Assembly (NCBI GenBank): GCA_030737875.1
Contig: CM060922.1
Coordinates: forward strand, 228,140,335 to 228,204,334
Direction of reading: 5' to 3'
Origin: Allium sativum
Taxonomy: Eukaryota > Streptophyta > Magnoliopsida > Asparagales > Amaryllidaceae
DNA: 64,000 nucleotides
This document shows positions 11,481 to 22,100 of this stretch, piece by piece. The notes below the pieces were generated by a model. That model saw only the letters and a program-made list of their open reading frames with translations, did not search any database and was not told the origin of the DNA. Position numbers and translations under genes: made by a program. The first letter of the stretch is position 1. Every line of letters begins with the position of its first letter.

Positions 11481-11989
11481 ATAGCTTCATTGTTCTTTAT
11501 TTAGCATTGCGCTGTTGTTTTATGCATTGGTATTCTTGGGAGGAAACCCATTCCATGTTATACGGCGTGGTCCCTTTATTTACCTAACTTTAAAATAAAG
11601 ATTAATAACTATTTTAGTTCTCACACCAGTCACATGACTGACCTGGAGTTTATTGTTTTAACCTAAACTCTGGGTGCCCCTATTTTCGACACGGGCAGCT
11701 AGTAGTTTTGGTTTTGTAGATTTATATTCACAGGAACCTGGTTTATAGCTGGAATGATATCTGAAAAGCTCTATATCCATATATCTTTTTCAGCTGTGTG
11801 CTGTATTATTTTTCCGCTGCTATGTAATGTATTGTAATCTCTAATATTTATCAAACATATTTTATTTTTTATACTCTGTATATTCCTGTATTCTGATGGA
11901 ATTGTTGCAATAAACAATGTAATGTTCTTCTGTTTGTGTTTTGATCTGTCTTGTCCTCAAGGTATCCGCTCTTTCCTTCATGGGGAAGT

Positions 11990-13737
11990 TACGGGTCTTC
12001 ACAAAAGAATTGGGGCACAAAAGTTCAGTCAACCCAGGGGGCCTACAGAGCTCATCCTTATCTTGACCATTGATACTTCCTTCCCTCTCGACATCCTGAT
12101 TCTCTCCACCCGATGCTTGAGGGTGATCGTGCTTATTCCTTTTTAAACTCGCCAGCGGCGCGTCAAGAGCATCTTGGGTTAAAGAATCGGATGTACAAGG
12201 ACGTTTGAGACAGCGAGAAAGACTGGACTGCAAGATGTCTTGAGGATCAATGAAAGCGAATTGCTGAGAAAAGCTGTCCGATAAAGATGAGCCCATTCCT
12301 GGATCTGATAAAAAATCTCTAAGCACCTTAGTTGCAGGAAAAGAAGAAAGAAAATCAGAGAGGAGATATACGAAAGCAACAAGACTAAAACAGTCCCAGG
12401 CTCTTTGAGGCTTCACTTTAACCCAAAAAAGTAAAGGGTCTTTCGGTAAATTTCTCATGGTTAAAACATTTGATTAATAAACTCACCTTAGGAAAAATCA
12501 TCAGCTGATCCGAGGGGATCAAGACCTTTAAAGGTCCCCGAGTCATCTTCCTTTTGACTGTCCTTGGAAAAGTCCTCTCCGCCTCCAGGGTTCTCCTCAA
12601 AAGTCGTTGCAGCTTCGTCAAACTGCTCCGTTCCCTGCATATGATCAGAAGTAACTTTCAAAGGACCCACATTCACGTCCCCTTCAACATTTCTCTCTAA
12701 GGAGGGCTCTTCTTCATATGAGACCGCTGAAGTCTTGGAACCTTTGTGCCTTGGATGTCTGGACACTACTTTCTTGACAAAGACTGCTTTGCTCTTGGGG
12801 GACGCCTCAGTGCGCCCTGGCTTATCAGAACATCCCTTTTTCAAATATTTCTTAGTAGGTGATTTGTTGATAGCGTCCTTCTTACCAGAAGTATCCGCCA
12901 CGAAAGTGCGCGAAGGAGAAAGCAAATTGTACTGTCTCAAAAACCTTTCGGTGATCAAAAATTTCCTATTTCTCTTCCCTCATCAACAGCTAACAATGAG
13001 TTGCACAAATCTTGATCAAAAGGAATACTTTGATTGGGAACCGCTGTAATATATCTAGTGGACTTTAGGGAAAGAGAAAGAAAATGTAGCAAACTAAGGT
13101 TCAAAGAATAAAATTACTTACTGGCCTTCATCCAAGAGCTGCAAAAAACATCAGGACAGTGGACGAAAAAGTATTGATTGAGGAACCCTCGCACACTATC
13201 CACTAAACCAGTAATTATTTTCGGGCCCCGACTCTCCACAAAGATAAATGAAGGACGTGAACTCCTTGTTCTGAAGGCGTACAATGGGCATATATCCTAA
13301 AACGAGGGAGCCCGATGTTTCTCCCTCATAAAAACAACGAAAAGGCTTGTCAAGGTCGCATAACCATTAGGATGTAGCTAACATGGGGCAATGGCCAGGC
13401 TACGGAGAACCATTTCTATGTACGGGTTAAGAGGAGGGACCGCTCCATTTTTCAACATGCCACGATAAATGGCAACATATCAATTGGGAGGGGCATCCGC
13501 AAATTCTTTTACCCTAGGCAATTTAGCTTCTCCCACTTCGGAGAAACCAAACTGTCTGCACAGTTGGTAGAACAACCCGTGAGAAAGCTCCGTCGCATGT
13601 CTCTCATTGGGCTCTTCGGAGAGTGCGCAAGGCTGAGGAAAAACCTGGACAACGCCGGCTGGAGGGGCGACATCAGGCCTAGAAACGATTTGACCAGAAC
13701 TTTTAGCCTGATCAGGCTTCTCGGCTTGGTCTGACAT
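11990..13737 (-). pseudogene. Decayed, spliced antisense ORF of a Tat-lineage element (PF04195-like)
   Basis: Reading starts at 13737 (MSDQAEKPDQAKSSGQ). Around 13500-13320 the frame gives a segment with PPLNPYIEMVLRSLAIAP followed by a stop and LHPNGYA. This resembles the plant domain called Transposase_28 or putative gypsy-type transposon (PF04195), known from additional ORFs in Tat-lineage retrotransposons. An intron fits 13121-13044: donor CCA/GTAAGT, acceptor TTACAG, and the frame is kept across it. A second exon runs to about 12490, with a one-base loss in a T run near 12967. A third exon probably starts near 12330 after a pyrimidine tract. In-frame stops occur near 13490, 13380 and 13295, two of them where Trp and Gln codons are expected. 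Its place before a polypurine tract and a plus-sense LTR fits an antisense ORF between pol and the 3' LTR. The family match is from memory of the motif and was not searched. Confidence 0.6.
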
Positions 13738-14398
13738 CGATCACTTCCAGGAACTGTGAAATCGTAAAAGGAAGAAACTCTACTTAGAAACCCATCAAGT
13801 TGCGCAATCAAATCCATACTTCAAAATAGGGCAGAAACAAAGTTAAGGAAAGGGCTTACTTACGGACGAACGAGCAGTCGCAAGTCTGAGCGAATAGTCC
13901 AGCAAAACCAGTCCAGGGATTACAGAGACCCTAATAACAGTGCGACACTCGAATGCAAATCAGAGCAATAAAAGAGATAGATTAATCGAGAATTGCAGAA
14001 GACGTTCAAGAGGATTTCTTAGAGAAACACCACCATCAAAACCCTCTTTTTGAAAAAAGAAAGGGACAGCAAAGCGATGTATAGAAGAAGCAAACGAAAA
14101 GGGCTGTCGTACCATGATAACAATCTCATCCAACCGCTCAACATCCTAGTATTCAGGATAGTGGGCCTTACAGTCAGACAAGTGGGAGGTCGTTCAAAGA
14201 GAAAGCATATAGACATATGTGAAGAATCAATTAAACGCGCACAATAATGACAAGATAAGTCCAAATGCCTCGCTCAAAAGAAAAACGTTAGCCAGCTGCA
14301 GTAAAGCAACCTCGACAAAACCACCAAACGATGTGCGATCAAGTATATCGAAGCCGCTGATTCTCTATTAAAAGAGATCACAAACTTCGAAGGGCAAC
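13738..14398 (+). other. Non-coding 3' region of the Tat fragment, with polypurine tract
   Basis: No gene is seen. The stretch is AC-rich and ends in ACAAACTTCGAAGGGCAAC (14380-14398), which matches the polypurine tract of E2 (ACAAACTTCGAGGGGCAAA before 32298). Confidence 0.5.
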
Positions 14399-15575
14399 TG
14401 TTAATCCCTAAAATATCCACGCGCACATCGATTAAGGATTTCAAACAAGCATCCCCTATCTCGGTCGCACACAGTATCGTCCCAAGTACTCAAACAAACA
14501 CACAAAGTAAGATTCGAGCATCAAGTCCAGGACGGAGCGATCATCCGGTACGACTGACCACAACAATACAGTATACCTAAGAAAGTGCGATCAGGTAAGA
14601 TGAAAGACCGCATACTATGGAAGCTCGCATACGGCAGCAGGAAGTCATTCGATCCACACATGAAAGTCCGATCATATATATATATATATATAGCAAAGAT
14701 CAGGATACAAGGTCGTACGTACTCTGGACGACCGCACACTAATTGCAGCATCAATCACTCAGCATTCAGACTGGCAAACCATGGAGCTTCTACATAGCAA
14801 CTTCCCAGAGAAGGGCTCCATCACATCTCAAAACCATGTAACATCGATCAGTCATTCTAAAAGACTATGAAAAACCTTCGATCGCTCAGGTCGTGCGCAA
14901 CCTCGTCATGGCACAAAGGTCGATCGCTCCATCAGATCACCATCGAGTAAATCACATACCCGCTCGTCAACCGATAGAGACAGCCATAACAAAAGAACTT
15001 CAACTGAAGAAGTCACACACAAGCTGATCAAGACGCTCTCTCCATTGAGTCGCTCGCCCATAATAACTGACTACAACTTTAGACAGCTGGCAACAACTAG
15101 CCAATGGCACAATAGTAATTAACGGAACAAGCGACCATAGTCCACAAAGGTATATCTCGTACCATGCCCAGAGGATCTCACCTATAAATACATGATGACC
15201 ATCAACAAGAAAGGGATCCAATCTTTGAAACCACGAAGTGCTGCAGAATTCCATCCTTAACTAAATCTGGCCATGACATCGAGCTCGGCTTTGAAACAAT
15301 GAAGACACTCTTCTTCTCAATCATACATCCATCTTCTTCCTATTCAAACTATACCATTCTCATGTATAATTCCTAGATTGAAATGTATAAATGAGGGTAT
15401 ATTGAGTGAATAGTGAGATGAATGAGAATAAGGACTGATGTACCTTGTAATCCTGATTATCTGAACGGAAATCGCCATCATAGTGGACGTAGGCCTAGTT
15501 AACTGCCGAACCACTCTAAATCTCATCCCTAATTATTTTATCTGTATTTTATGCTTTCTAATTACTTATTAAACA
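14399..15575 (+). mobile_element. LTR F: Tat-lineage 3' LTR
   Basis: It begins TGTTAATCCC right after a polypurine tract and appears to end TTAAACA at 15575. Its phrase agtggacgtaggcc...gaaccactctaaatc (15472-15522) matches the agagtggacgtagacc...gaaccactataaatt phrase of the E2 LTRs (23242-23284). The motif GGTCG/GATCGCTC recurs, as in E2. The 5' part of the element (5' LTR, gag, pol) is absent, so only the antisense ORF, the 3' region and this LTR remain. No target-site duplication could be matched. Confidence 0.65.
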
Positions 15576-18280
15576 CGACTTCATAACTTCCTTACCGTAT
15601 CGGTGAAGTACAGTCTTAGTACCTTGGATGTTTGTGCCATTTTTGGTGTAAACATTATCGAAATTCCGGACAACATGGAGCTTTTCGCCGGCTGATTCTG
15701 AAATTGTAAATTTTTGGGCTAAAATTTGGATTTCAATCTCGTTCAGAAACAAAGGTGAGTGATTAAACCCACTCACACCTAACTAAAATATTTTTTTGTT
15801 AGTTAATTCAAATTTATGTTATGATATGATTTTTTTGTTTGTTATTTGATTGTTTAAACTACTTATTTGTATTAACCGGTATAGAAAGTAAAATTTAATT
15901 AATTGTTGTTATAAATTGTACAGTTAGAATTTAATTTCTAGTTTAAAAATCTCATACCCGATGGCTAGTACACTGATATTATATTGAACTGTTTAGATGT
16001 ATTGATTCTGATGGATGCCTTGAAATTATATATTTAATATATTGATATGTAATTCATCTTGTTATCGATATTTGTTTATATATGTTATTGATTTTGTTGA
16101 TTAATCCCGACCATTACCCTAGATGTTACAGGCATCAAATAAACCCGGGATTAATCATTAAAATGAATTAAGTACGTAGGTTGAAATGATAAATGCCTAT
16201 GACCCTGATTTGGATTGAAGTGATATATATCCTTTCCCAAAATACTGAAATTAAATTTTAAGTATTACTTGGCCATGGGATAGAAAATTATATACGGACA
16301 CCAGTTGGTTAAATAAAAATTGTTTTAACCTTGAATTTAGGAATATCGGTTTAAAGACAAAATAAATGATATTACTAATCGATTTTCTTTAAATTTGAAC
16401 TTTGAGCTTTGAGGTTTTAAATTTTAAAGAATTCGTAAATGTGGATAACTGAAGTTAAAACTGAATTGAATATGAACTAAATTTATCGAAATTGAATTGC
16501 TTATCCATCTTTGATATTTACTTTAAATTAATTTGATTTATAGTAATTGAATTGTGAACTTGAGATTTTTATAAACGAATAATTCAAAGTGAGAATTGTA
16601 ATTGAAATTAAATTATTGGAATCAAATTATTAAATCGAATTGTTTGAAATTGAACTGTTGAATCAAATTGAAATATAAATGGGAAGTCAAAGCCTTCTGA
16701 ATTAAGAAATCGAAATTTATTCGAATTGATTTGAAAGTGACTAATTCCAGCTATAGTATTTTAAACCATTTTATAAACTATTTTATTTTTATAACAATTA
16801 TTTTCTTTATAAACTATTTACCTTATAACTATTTTATTTTATTAATTATTTTAAATAAACCATTTTAATAATTAACCACTTATTTTATAAACTATTTTAA
16901 TATTTTAACTATAGATTTTACTAATTTTGAAATTTTTATTATAAATACAAATTACTTATTTTCAAGCTATTTCAATTATATGTCTAAACTATTTTAAACA
17001 TATTTTAACTATTTTAATATTCAAATTATTTTAAAGTTGGAATTATTTCCAGATTTTAAGTTTGGTTTTAAATGGAGATTTTAATATGAAAATATATCTT
17101 ATTTTTAATATGAAGTGGTTTCGAAGAAAAATCAGATATTTTGATATGAATTATAAACCCCTTTGAAATGTAAATACGACTAGTGAACGTTTGGTTATTA
17201 AAGAGACCGGGATCGGATATTGTCATACTCTCTGCCAATGTCGAAAACCACTTTAACAACTTTGTGCGCGGTGGAGTTCCAGAATGAAGTATGATGGATT
17301 TGGAGGCGATTACTGGATTTAAAGAAAAAGAATGATGATGGATAGCCTTGACCTTCGGGTCATAATTAAAATGACTAAAACAGGAGCCATACCCAGGTTA
17401 ATGTGAGCTAGCTCCTTTTAGCAGACATGCTTCTTCGATACCATATATTACTTTGTGATTGATTGGCGCCTTTGATTTTTGGGAGTATTGTCTGGGTTGG
17501 GCGGTAGTCGCGACTATGCGTCACTAGCCTGGGTCCACAATCCGGTAGAATCCTACTGATGGGTATTGCCTCGATGCCTTATCATATTTATCCTGATCAA
17601 GCCCCTTACAATTTTGATATAACGTTGTCGTATCACGGCGCATCCTTATCCATCGACGTACTGATGTGTTATATGCAAACTGTACGGCAATGGTATAAAC
17701 GGTGCAAGGGCAGTAATGGTAATCCCTCTTACACTATTTTAATATTTTATATTTAACCATAGACACTATTATAATAGCGTATTTTATTATATAGTATCTA
17801 GTTTGATGGATCCTTAAGAGATGGAATTTCCCGTTACATCTCTTAAGTTATTACACTCATATTATCACATAAAATTGATTTGACTATTATGAGAATATTT
17901 TAGTTCTGATCCAAGCGTTTTTGTCTTTTCATTTATGCTCGGGTTAGCCTGAGTTTCAGTTATTGAAGACAACGTTATGAAGATGAAGATGGAGCTCAAC
18001 ATATGATTTATTATTATAACTCCGCTGTAAATATTGGTATGTTTATAATAGTTAACTCTGGTAATTGTTGTTAAATATGATCAAATGTACGTCTTTAACA
18101 GCTTCAAGAACTGTTATTTATTTATTAAATTTTGTCCTTCCGCTGTGAGATTCTGCGATTGTATTTATTCTTTCTTCTTTTCATATATTAATCCCAATAA
18201 CTATTTGTATTTTAGATTCGTTTAGGTCGACATATAAGGATCATTGTTGATTTGAACAGTCAAAAATGCAGGTCGTTACA
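15576..18280 (+). mobile_element. LTR G: LTR-like segment, right end at 18280
   Basis: The right end GGTCGTTACA at 18280 is a typical Ty3/gypsy LTR terminus, and it abuts Helitron sequence carrying captured exons. The left end is not visible; the segment starts at the end of LTR F, so it may have been cut by the Tat insertion. At 15755-15770 an AAAG/GTGAGTGATT splice-donor-like site is followed by very AT-rich sequence (15780-17060). About 17.3-17.75 kb has higher GC and LTR-like texture. No reading frame of note is present. It could be a diverged member of the giant-LTR group. Confidence 0.4.
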
Positions 18281-18321
18281 CAACCTGTGCACCAAAAGAT
18301 TTTGCAGCTCTAACACCAACT
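18281..18321 (-). other. Possible third captured exon, unidentified
   Basis: After an acceptor-like CTGTAAACAG, the minus strand reads VGVRAAKSFGAQVV without a stop up to the LTR G boundary at 18281, where it is cut. The composition is protein-like (alternating Ala/Val/Gly/Lys, as in a Rossmann-type enzyme), but no family can be named. It is very short, so chance is a real alternative. Confidence 0.25.
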
Positions 18322-18485
18322 CTGTTTACAGTTTCATGAGATTAATTATAAATATATAGTCCAAAGACAATGAAATGTATCTGCTACTTATTCAAATACT
18401 TGCGGAGAATTCAGTCACTAAGCAGTTTGATGTATCCATCCCTAATCTCTTAGCATTCAGGTTGAAGCCACTAAAAATTAATTAC

Positions 18486-18585
18486 TTTTATGATGATGTC
18501 TGCCTGAAACTTCGATCTCCACTGAAGCATGTCATCCCACATGTGCTTGGCTTTCTCGATATCATATTTCCTTGCTTTCAGAAAC
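18486..18585 (-). pseudogene. Captured exon of a Sec14-like phosphatidylinositol-transfer protein
   Basis: A 100-bp stretch on the minus strand reads FLKARKYDIEKAKHMWDDML followed by QWRSKFQAD. This is close to the start of the Sec14/CRAL-TRIO N-terminal region of plant Sec14-like (SFH) proteins, which bind and exchange phosphatidylinositol and phosphatidylcholine at membranes. It is bounded by an acceptor (TATATACTTAG) and a donor (AAA/GTAATTAA), so it looks like one whole exon taken with its intron edges. No other exon of the gene is recognised nearby. It lies about 1.5 kb downstream of the Helitron helicase on the same strand, as expected for a Helitron gene capture. The fragment cannot make a working protein. 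Confidence 0.75.
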
Positions 18586-19452
18586 CTAAGTATATAAATG
18601 ACTACATCAGTTACAAGCATATAATAAAGTATGTTAAACATGCCAAAACCCATCCATTTCAAACCTCCTTTCATACGCCACCAAATTCTAGCCAAATCAC
18701 CATCATCTCCAAGCATTCACCGAAACGAGACCTTTCTTTCGGAGGTCTATACACAAAAAGCAACTGCATTGTTGTTGATGTATGTTAAAACATAAGTTCT
18801 ATACAGAATAATTCAAAATATTACACAAAAATCTTCGTAGTTGAATTTATGAAATATTTTAAACTATGATATTACAACTTCTTTAATGTGATGTTTTAGG
18901 TTCTCTCAAGTTACTTTACTAATAACCTGAACCTGCACAATTCATATAAAAGTCAAGCACAGACAATGGAACTTGCAGAATGAATTAAACGTCAAAAAAT
19001 AAATAAATAATGATTTTACTGGCATATCATCAGAAACTGATTTCATGTTCTTCGGTACATATAAGTGAATTCTTTGACTTCATTTGAGTATTTCTAATAC
19101 ATAAAATTAAATTTTAAAATGAATGTATTTATCAAGCTTATTTGAATGGCTAAACACTCCCACTATTTAGGCTTTTTATCCATGACAATGGTTAGTAGAC
19201 CTATAGAATATCTGCCCTTGGAGTGCAGTGGAACCCTATAAAAATAACAAACAGCTTCCTAGTGCACCGGTTTGCAAAAGAATTGCAGACTGTATTCGTT
19301 TTTTGTGATAAATACGAACTGTCTTATATTCTAAATGCTTGCACACAACATTTGTATTTTGTTTTTATTTATATGAAATATTTATAGGAAATCTAATTAT
19401 GCATAAGTTGCAAATTTTATAAAAAAATAGATTGAGTAAATAATTTTTGATT

Positions 19453-19596
19453 CTTATTGGAGAAAGGCTATCAAATCTTGAGCACTAAACCCATGCTGAC
19501 TGAAAACTATGATAAGTGAAACTGGTGCAGGTAATCTGATTGTGTCTTCTATATTAAACCTTCCTTTTGGCATATATTGTAAAATGGTCCTCTTGC
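19453..19596 (-). pseudogene. Captured exon fragment of a class III peroxidase
   Basis: Starting after an acceptor-like AAAATCAG, the minus strand reads ARGPFYNI, then after a small frame change PKGRFNIEDTIRLPAP and FSQHGFSAQDLIA. Plant class III (secretory, haem) peroxidases carry a similar segment (a GGPxYxxPxGRRD-like part, then LPxP, then FxxxGFxxxDxVAL) just upstream of the SGAHT haem-histidine motif. That motif is missing here: the frame ends at a stop directly after the segment. The frameshift in the NI/PKG junction and the lack of other exons make it a dead fragment. It lies between the Sec14-like exon and the Helitron helicase, on the same strand as both. Confidence 0.75.
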
Positions 19597-20102
19597 CTGA
19601 TTTTCATTCCAATTTAGAATAATAACTTGGAATATTATAACAATAATCTATTTCCATGTTTAAAGAAGCAGCTTCCCTTTAATATTATCTTCATTAAAAA
19701 AATTCTTCAAATCATTAAGAAACAACATGACTGCATGATATTTGAAAACACTAAATAGCATGGGATCTCACAGATTGAGATAATAAAAAGAAATAACTCA
19801 TTAAGAATGAAGGAATAATTAAAATATCTCAAAGATTAATATTGAAGGTACCATTATTTAAATGTAGTTTACATAGCAATGCTAAAAAACAGCTCATGCA
19901 CTTGTATTGGTATTGAAAAAAGAATTACTGGATGTACAGTCCACAAACATATTATTAGCACGTAAATAGGACTCCATCATAGACACCTGTATGGTTATGC
20001 ATTTTATACACAAAGTTTCATCAACCATATATTAACTGAAGTCGTTTATGGTTATTAAAGTTTCAAAAGAATTAAAGAAAAAATAATTTATTTATTTACC
20101 AC

Positions 20103-22100
20103 TTATTCAAGAGACATTTTGTGCAATTGTTCTTCCTCCATTAATCTTGAATGTAAGCCTTTGCATTTCCCAATTTGCATAATTCTTTCAAAAGTGAACA
20201 TAGGGTTGAAAGCAAGATCCTCTAATTTCCTACTTCGTGATATTGCAACAAAAGTTAAACCAAGACTTTCCCGATCGCCAATATTAATGATTGCTCAATC
20301 AAGTGCGAGTCCTTGACTTTTATGTATTGTTATTGCCCAACATAAGACCAAAGGTAATTGGATTCTCATACATGATGTACCAGAAGAAGTTTTCCAATGT
20401 ACCGTTTGAGGAATCATTGGAATAATGTTTGTTACCTCACGAAATTGATTACCATGATAATTATCAAAATACATCATCACTGCTAGCGGTTGATCATCAA
20501 GAGAGCTTGATGAATGAGAATACACAATATCCACAACAGTACCCATTGCACCGCTGACTAACCCATTTTGCATTGAAAGATTTGACCGCAACATCACTCA
20601 TGCACCTACTGAGAGATAAACATAATTTTTGAAACCTTTTGCATTATCAGAAGAAGCATTAGATGCTGTTTCACAATTATTTATTGAAGGAACACGTGCA
20701 ATTGGTTTTCCAAGTTCAATTAGATGATTTTTGTTGTGTTCATTAGCTGCCGTCCTTGCTGGAAAAAGATAAATAGTGTTCTTAAAAGTTTCTTTTACTT
20801 CGCTTGATAGCCATGCCCAATCTCTTGTTTTGAATAGTTTCCAACCATCTAAAATAGACGCATCTCTACTTAATCTTTCTAAAGCCTGCCTTAAAGGTAG
20901 TTGTTTATCTACAGCTTGGCGGAATATATATGATAGTCTTACACACTTATTGAAACCTGAATATGTAACCCCTCCACGTTATTGCAAGAGATTTCCACCT
21001 TTATGATACAATGAACTATCACACACAGGAGGCAGTTGTCGCATATCACCAACTAAGACAACCGAAACACCACCGAACACGTTATTCACTGAAAAAATAT
21101 CACGGCAACGTAAATCAAAATTTGCAATCATTATTCTACCAAGCATGTTATATTCGTCAATTATAATCAACTTGGTATCTTTAAATTCTTCTTGCATACG
21201 ACGACATTGCTCTCCTGAAATTTCTTTATAGCATGACTTTCTTTCTGTAGAGATTGAAAGTTCATGATGGGTAGTACTGCCACCAATGTAGAATGCGGCC
21301 ACTTCGGTTGGATCCATAATGCTAACCGCTTTACTACTTCCAAAATGAGTACTAATTGTACAAAAATGGCGTTTATAAGAGTTGATTTTCCTGTACCAGC
21401 TCCACCACGTATGATCATTCGAATTGACTTTCCTTGTGATATAGTTTTATATACTATATCATGTGCAATTCGTTGATCGTTTGATAACATATCTGAAGGA
21501 ATGTTAGTATAATTGTTCATAGTTTCATTTGTATATTCAGTAGTTGAATGCAAACTGATATGTATAAAATTACGTTCAACATCTATATTAGGATACCGTT
21601 GAAGCGATTTATTCCAATTATGCGAGGTGTCAAAATTTCGTAAACCAATTTCTATCTCTCCTCCATCAACAAATATATGTTCCATCGATGCTACAATCAT
21701 CCATTCCTCTTGCTGATTTTGTTCATTATCATTTGTAATACAATCATCAACTTCAAACTCGTCTTCAATAGCATTTGGAAATGCATCAGGTTGAATTAAA
21801 CCCGAATCAACATATCTTTCAGACCATTTCTCGAAGCATCCTCTTGTTTCATTTAGATTTCAATAGTGATGATGCAATTAGCACCTATATGTAATAATTA
21901 GCAGTAAGAGTAATAACCCAGAATTGTGTAACTATTTTGAATTATAAAACACGAATATCGTGTGACATACAAGTAAAAATATATGATGTTTTGAGAAGAA
22001 TTCAAAAAAAGTAGAAGAGCTGAATTAACAAAGAATATAAATGCAGTAAATAACGAATACCTGTTGTTTGTAGAAAAGTTCCCATTTATCGCTAAGTGGA
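20103..22100 (-). pseudogene. Helitron PIF1-like helicase, C-terminal half (broken)
   Basis: Superfamily 1 (PIF1/RecD-like) helicase motifs occur in order on the minus strand: Walker A GGAGTGKSTLI (about 21.40 kb), Walker B LIIIDEYNML (about 21.15 kb), GDMRQLPPV (about 21.04 kb), then MLRSNLSMQNGLV (about 20.58 kb) and ITIHKSQGLALD (about 20.31 kb), ending at 20103. This is the helicase of the Rep-helicase protein that drives rolling-circle transposition. An intron fits 21885-22060 (donor CAACAG/GTATTC, acceptor ATATAG). Breaks: a frameshift near 21.33 kb, and in-frame stops near 21.00 kb, 20.60 kb (TGA in a VGA-VMLR context) and 20.30 kb (TGA after GLALD). Several are explained by CGA to TGA. 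Its first part (IGLRNFDTSHNW, YPNIDVERNF) looks more like Helitron2-type helicases than the commonest plant type, an impression only. Confidence 0.85.

Larger units (their letters stand above)
5923..11900 (+). mobile_element. LTR B: giant Ty3/gypsy LTR (plus sense, 3' LTR)
   Basis: It starts TGTAATAACCCGGAAATCCG after a polypurine tract. The first 700 bases resemble the starts of LTR A and the E4 LTRs. A C-rich leader-like stretch (about 6830-7165) ends in an ACT/GTAAGC splice-donor-like site and is followed by AT-rich sequence with tandem repeats at 7300-7770 and 8459-8768. The conserved block is at 10280-11480. A segment near 11620-11740 still aligns with the last 500 bases of the E4 LTR (CAGT...ATGACTGACC, then GGGTGCCCCTATTTTCG). 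The exact end is not resolved: no terminal CGTCACA is seen, and Tat-derived sequence takes over near 11.9-12.0 kb. There is no coding content. Confidence 0.75.
18281..22100 (-). mobile_element. Helitron, 3' half (helicase and captured exons)
   Basis: This is the left part of a minus-strand rolling-circle element, cut off from its Rep half (33675-35439) by the E2 insertion with duplication gtgga (22096-22100 and 33670-33674). It contains the helicase pseudogene (20103-22100), then about 1.8 kb holding host-gene exons, and it ends where LTR G abuts at 18280. The Helitron 3' terminus (hairpin plus CTRR) was not found and may lie beyond LTR G or be lost. The stretch 19600-20100 shows nothing recognisable. 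Confidence 0.7.

Noticed and set aside
15558..15776. 72-codon minus-strand frame near LTR F
   Set aside because: No domain; the plus strand here looks like LTR leader with a splice-donor-like site.
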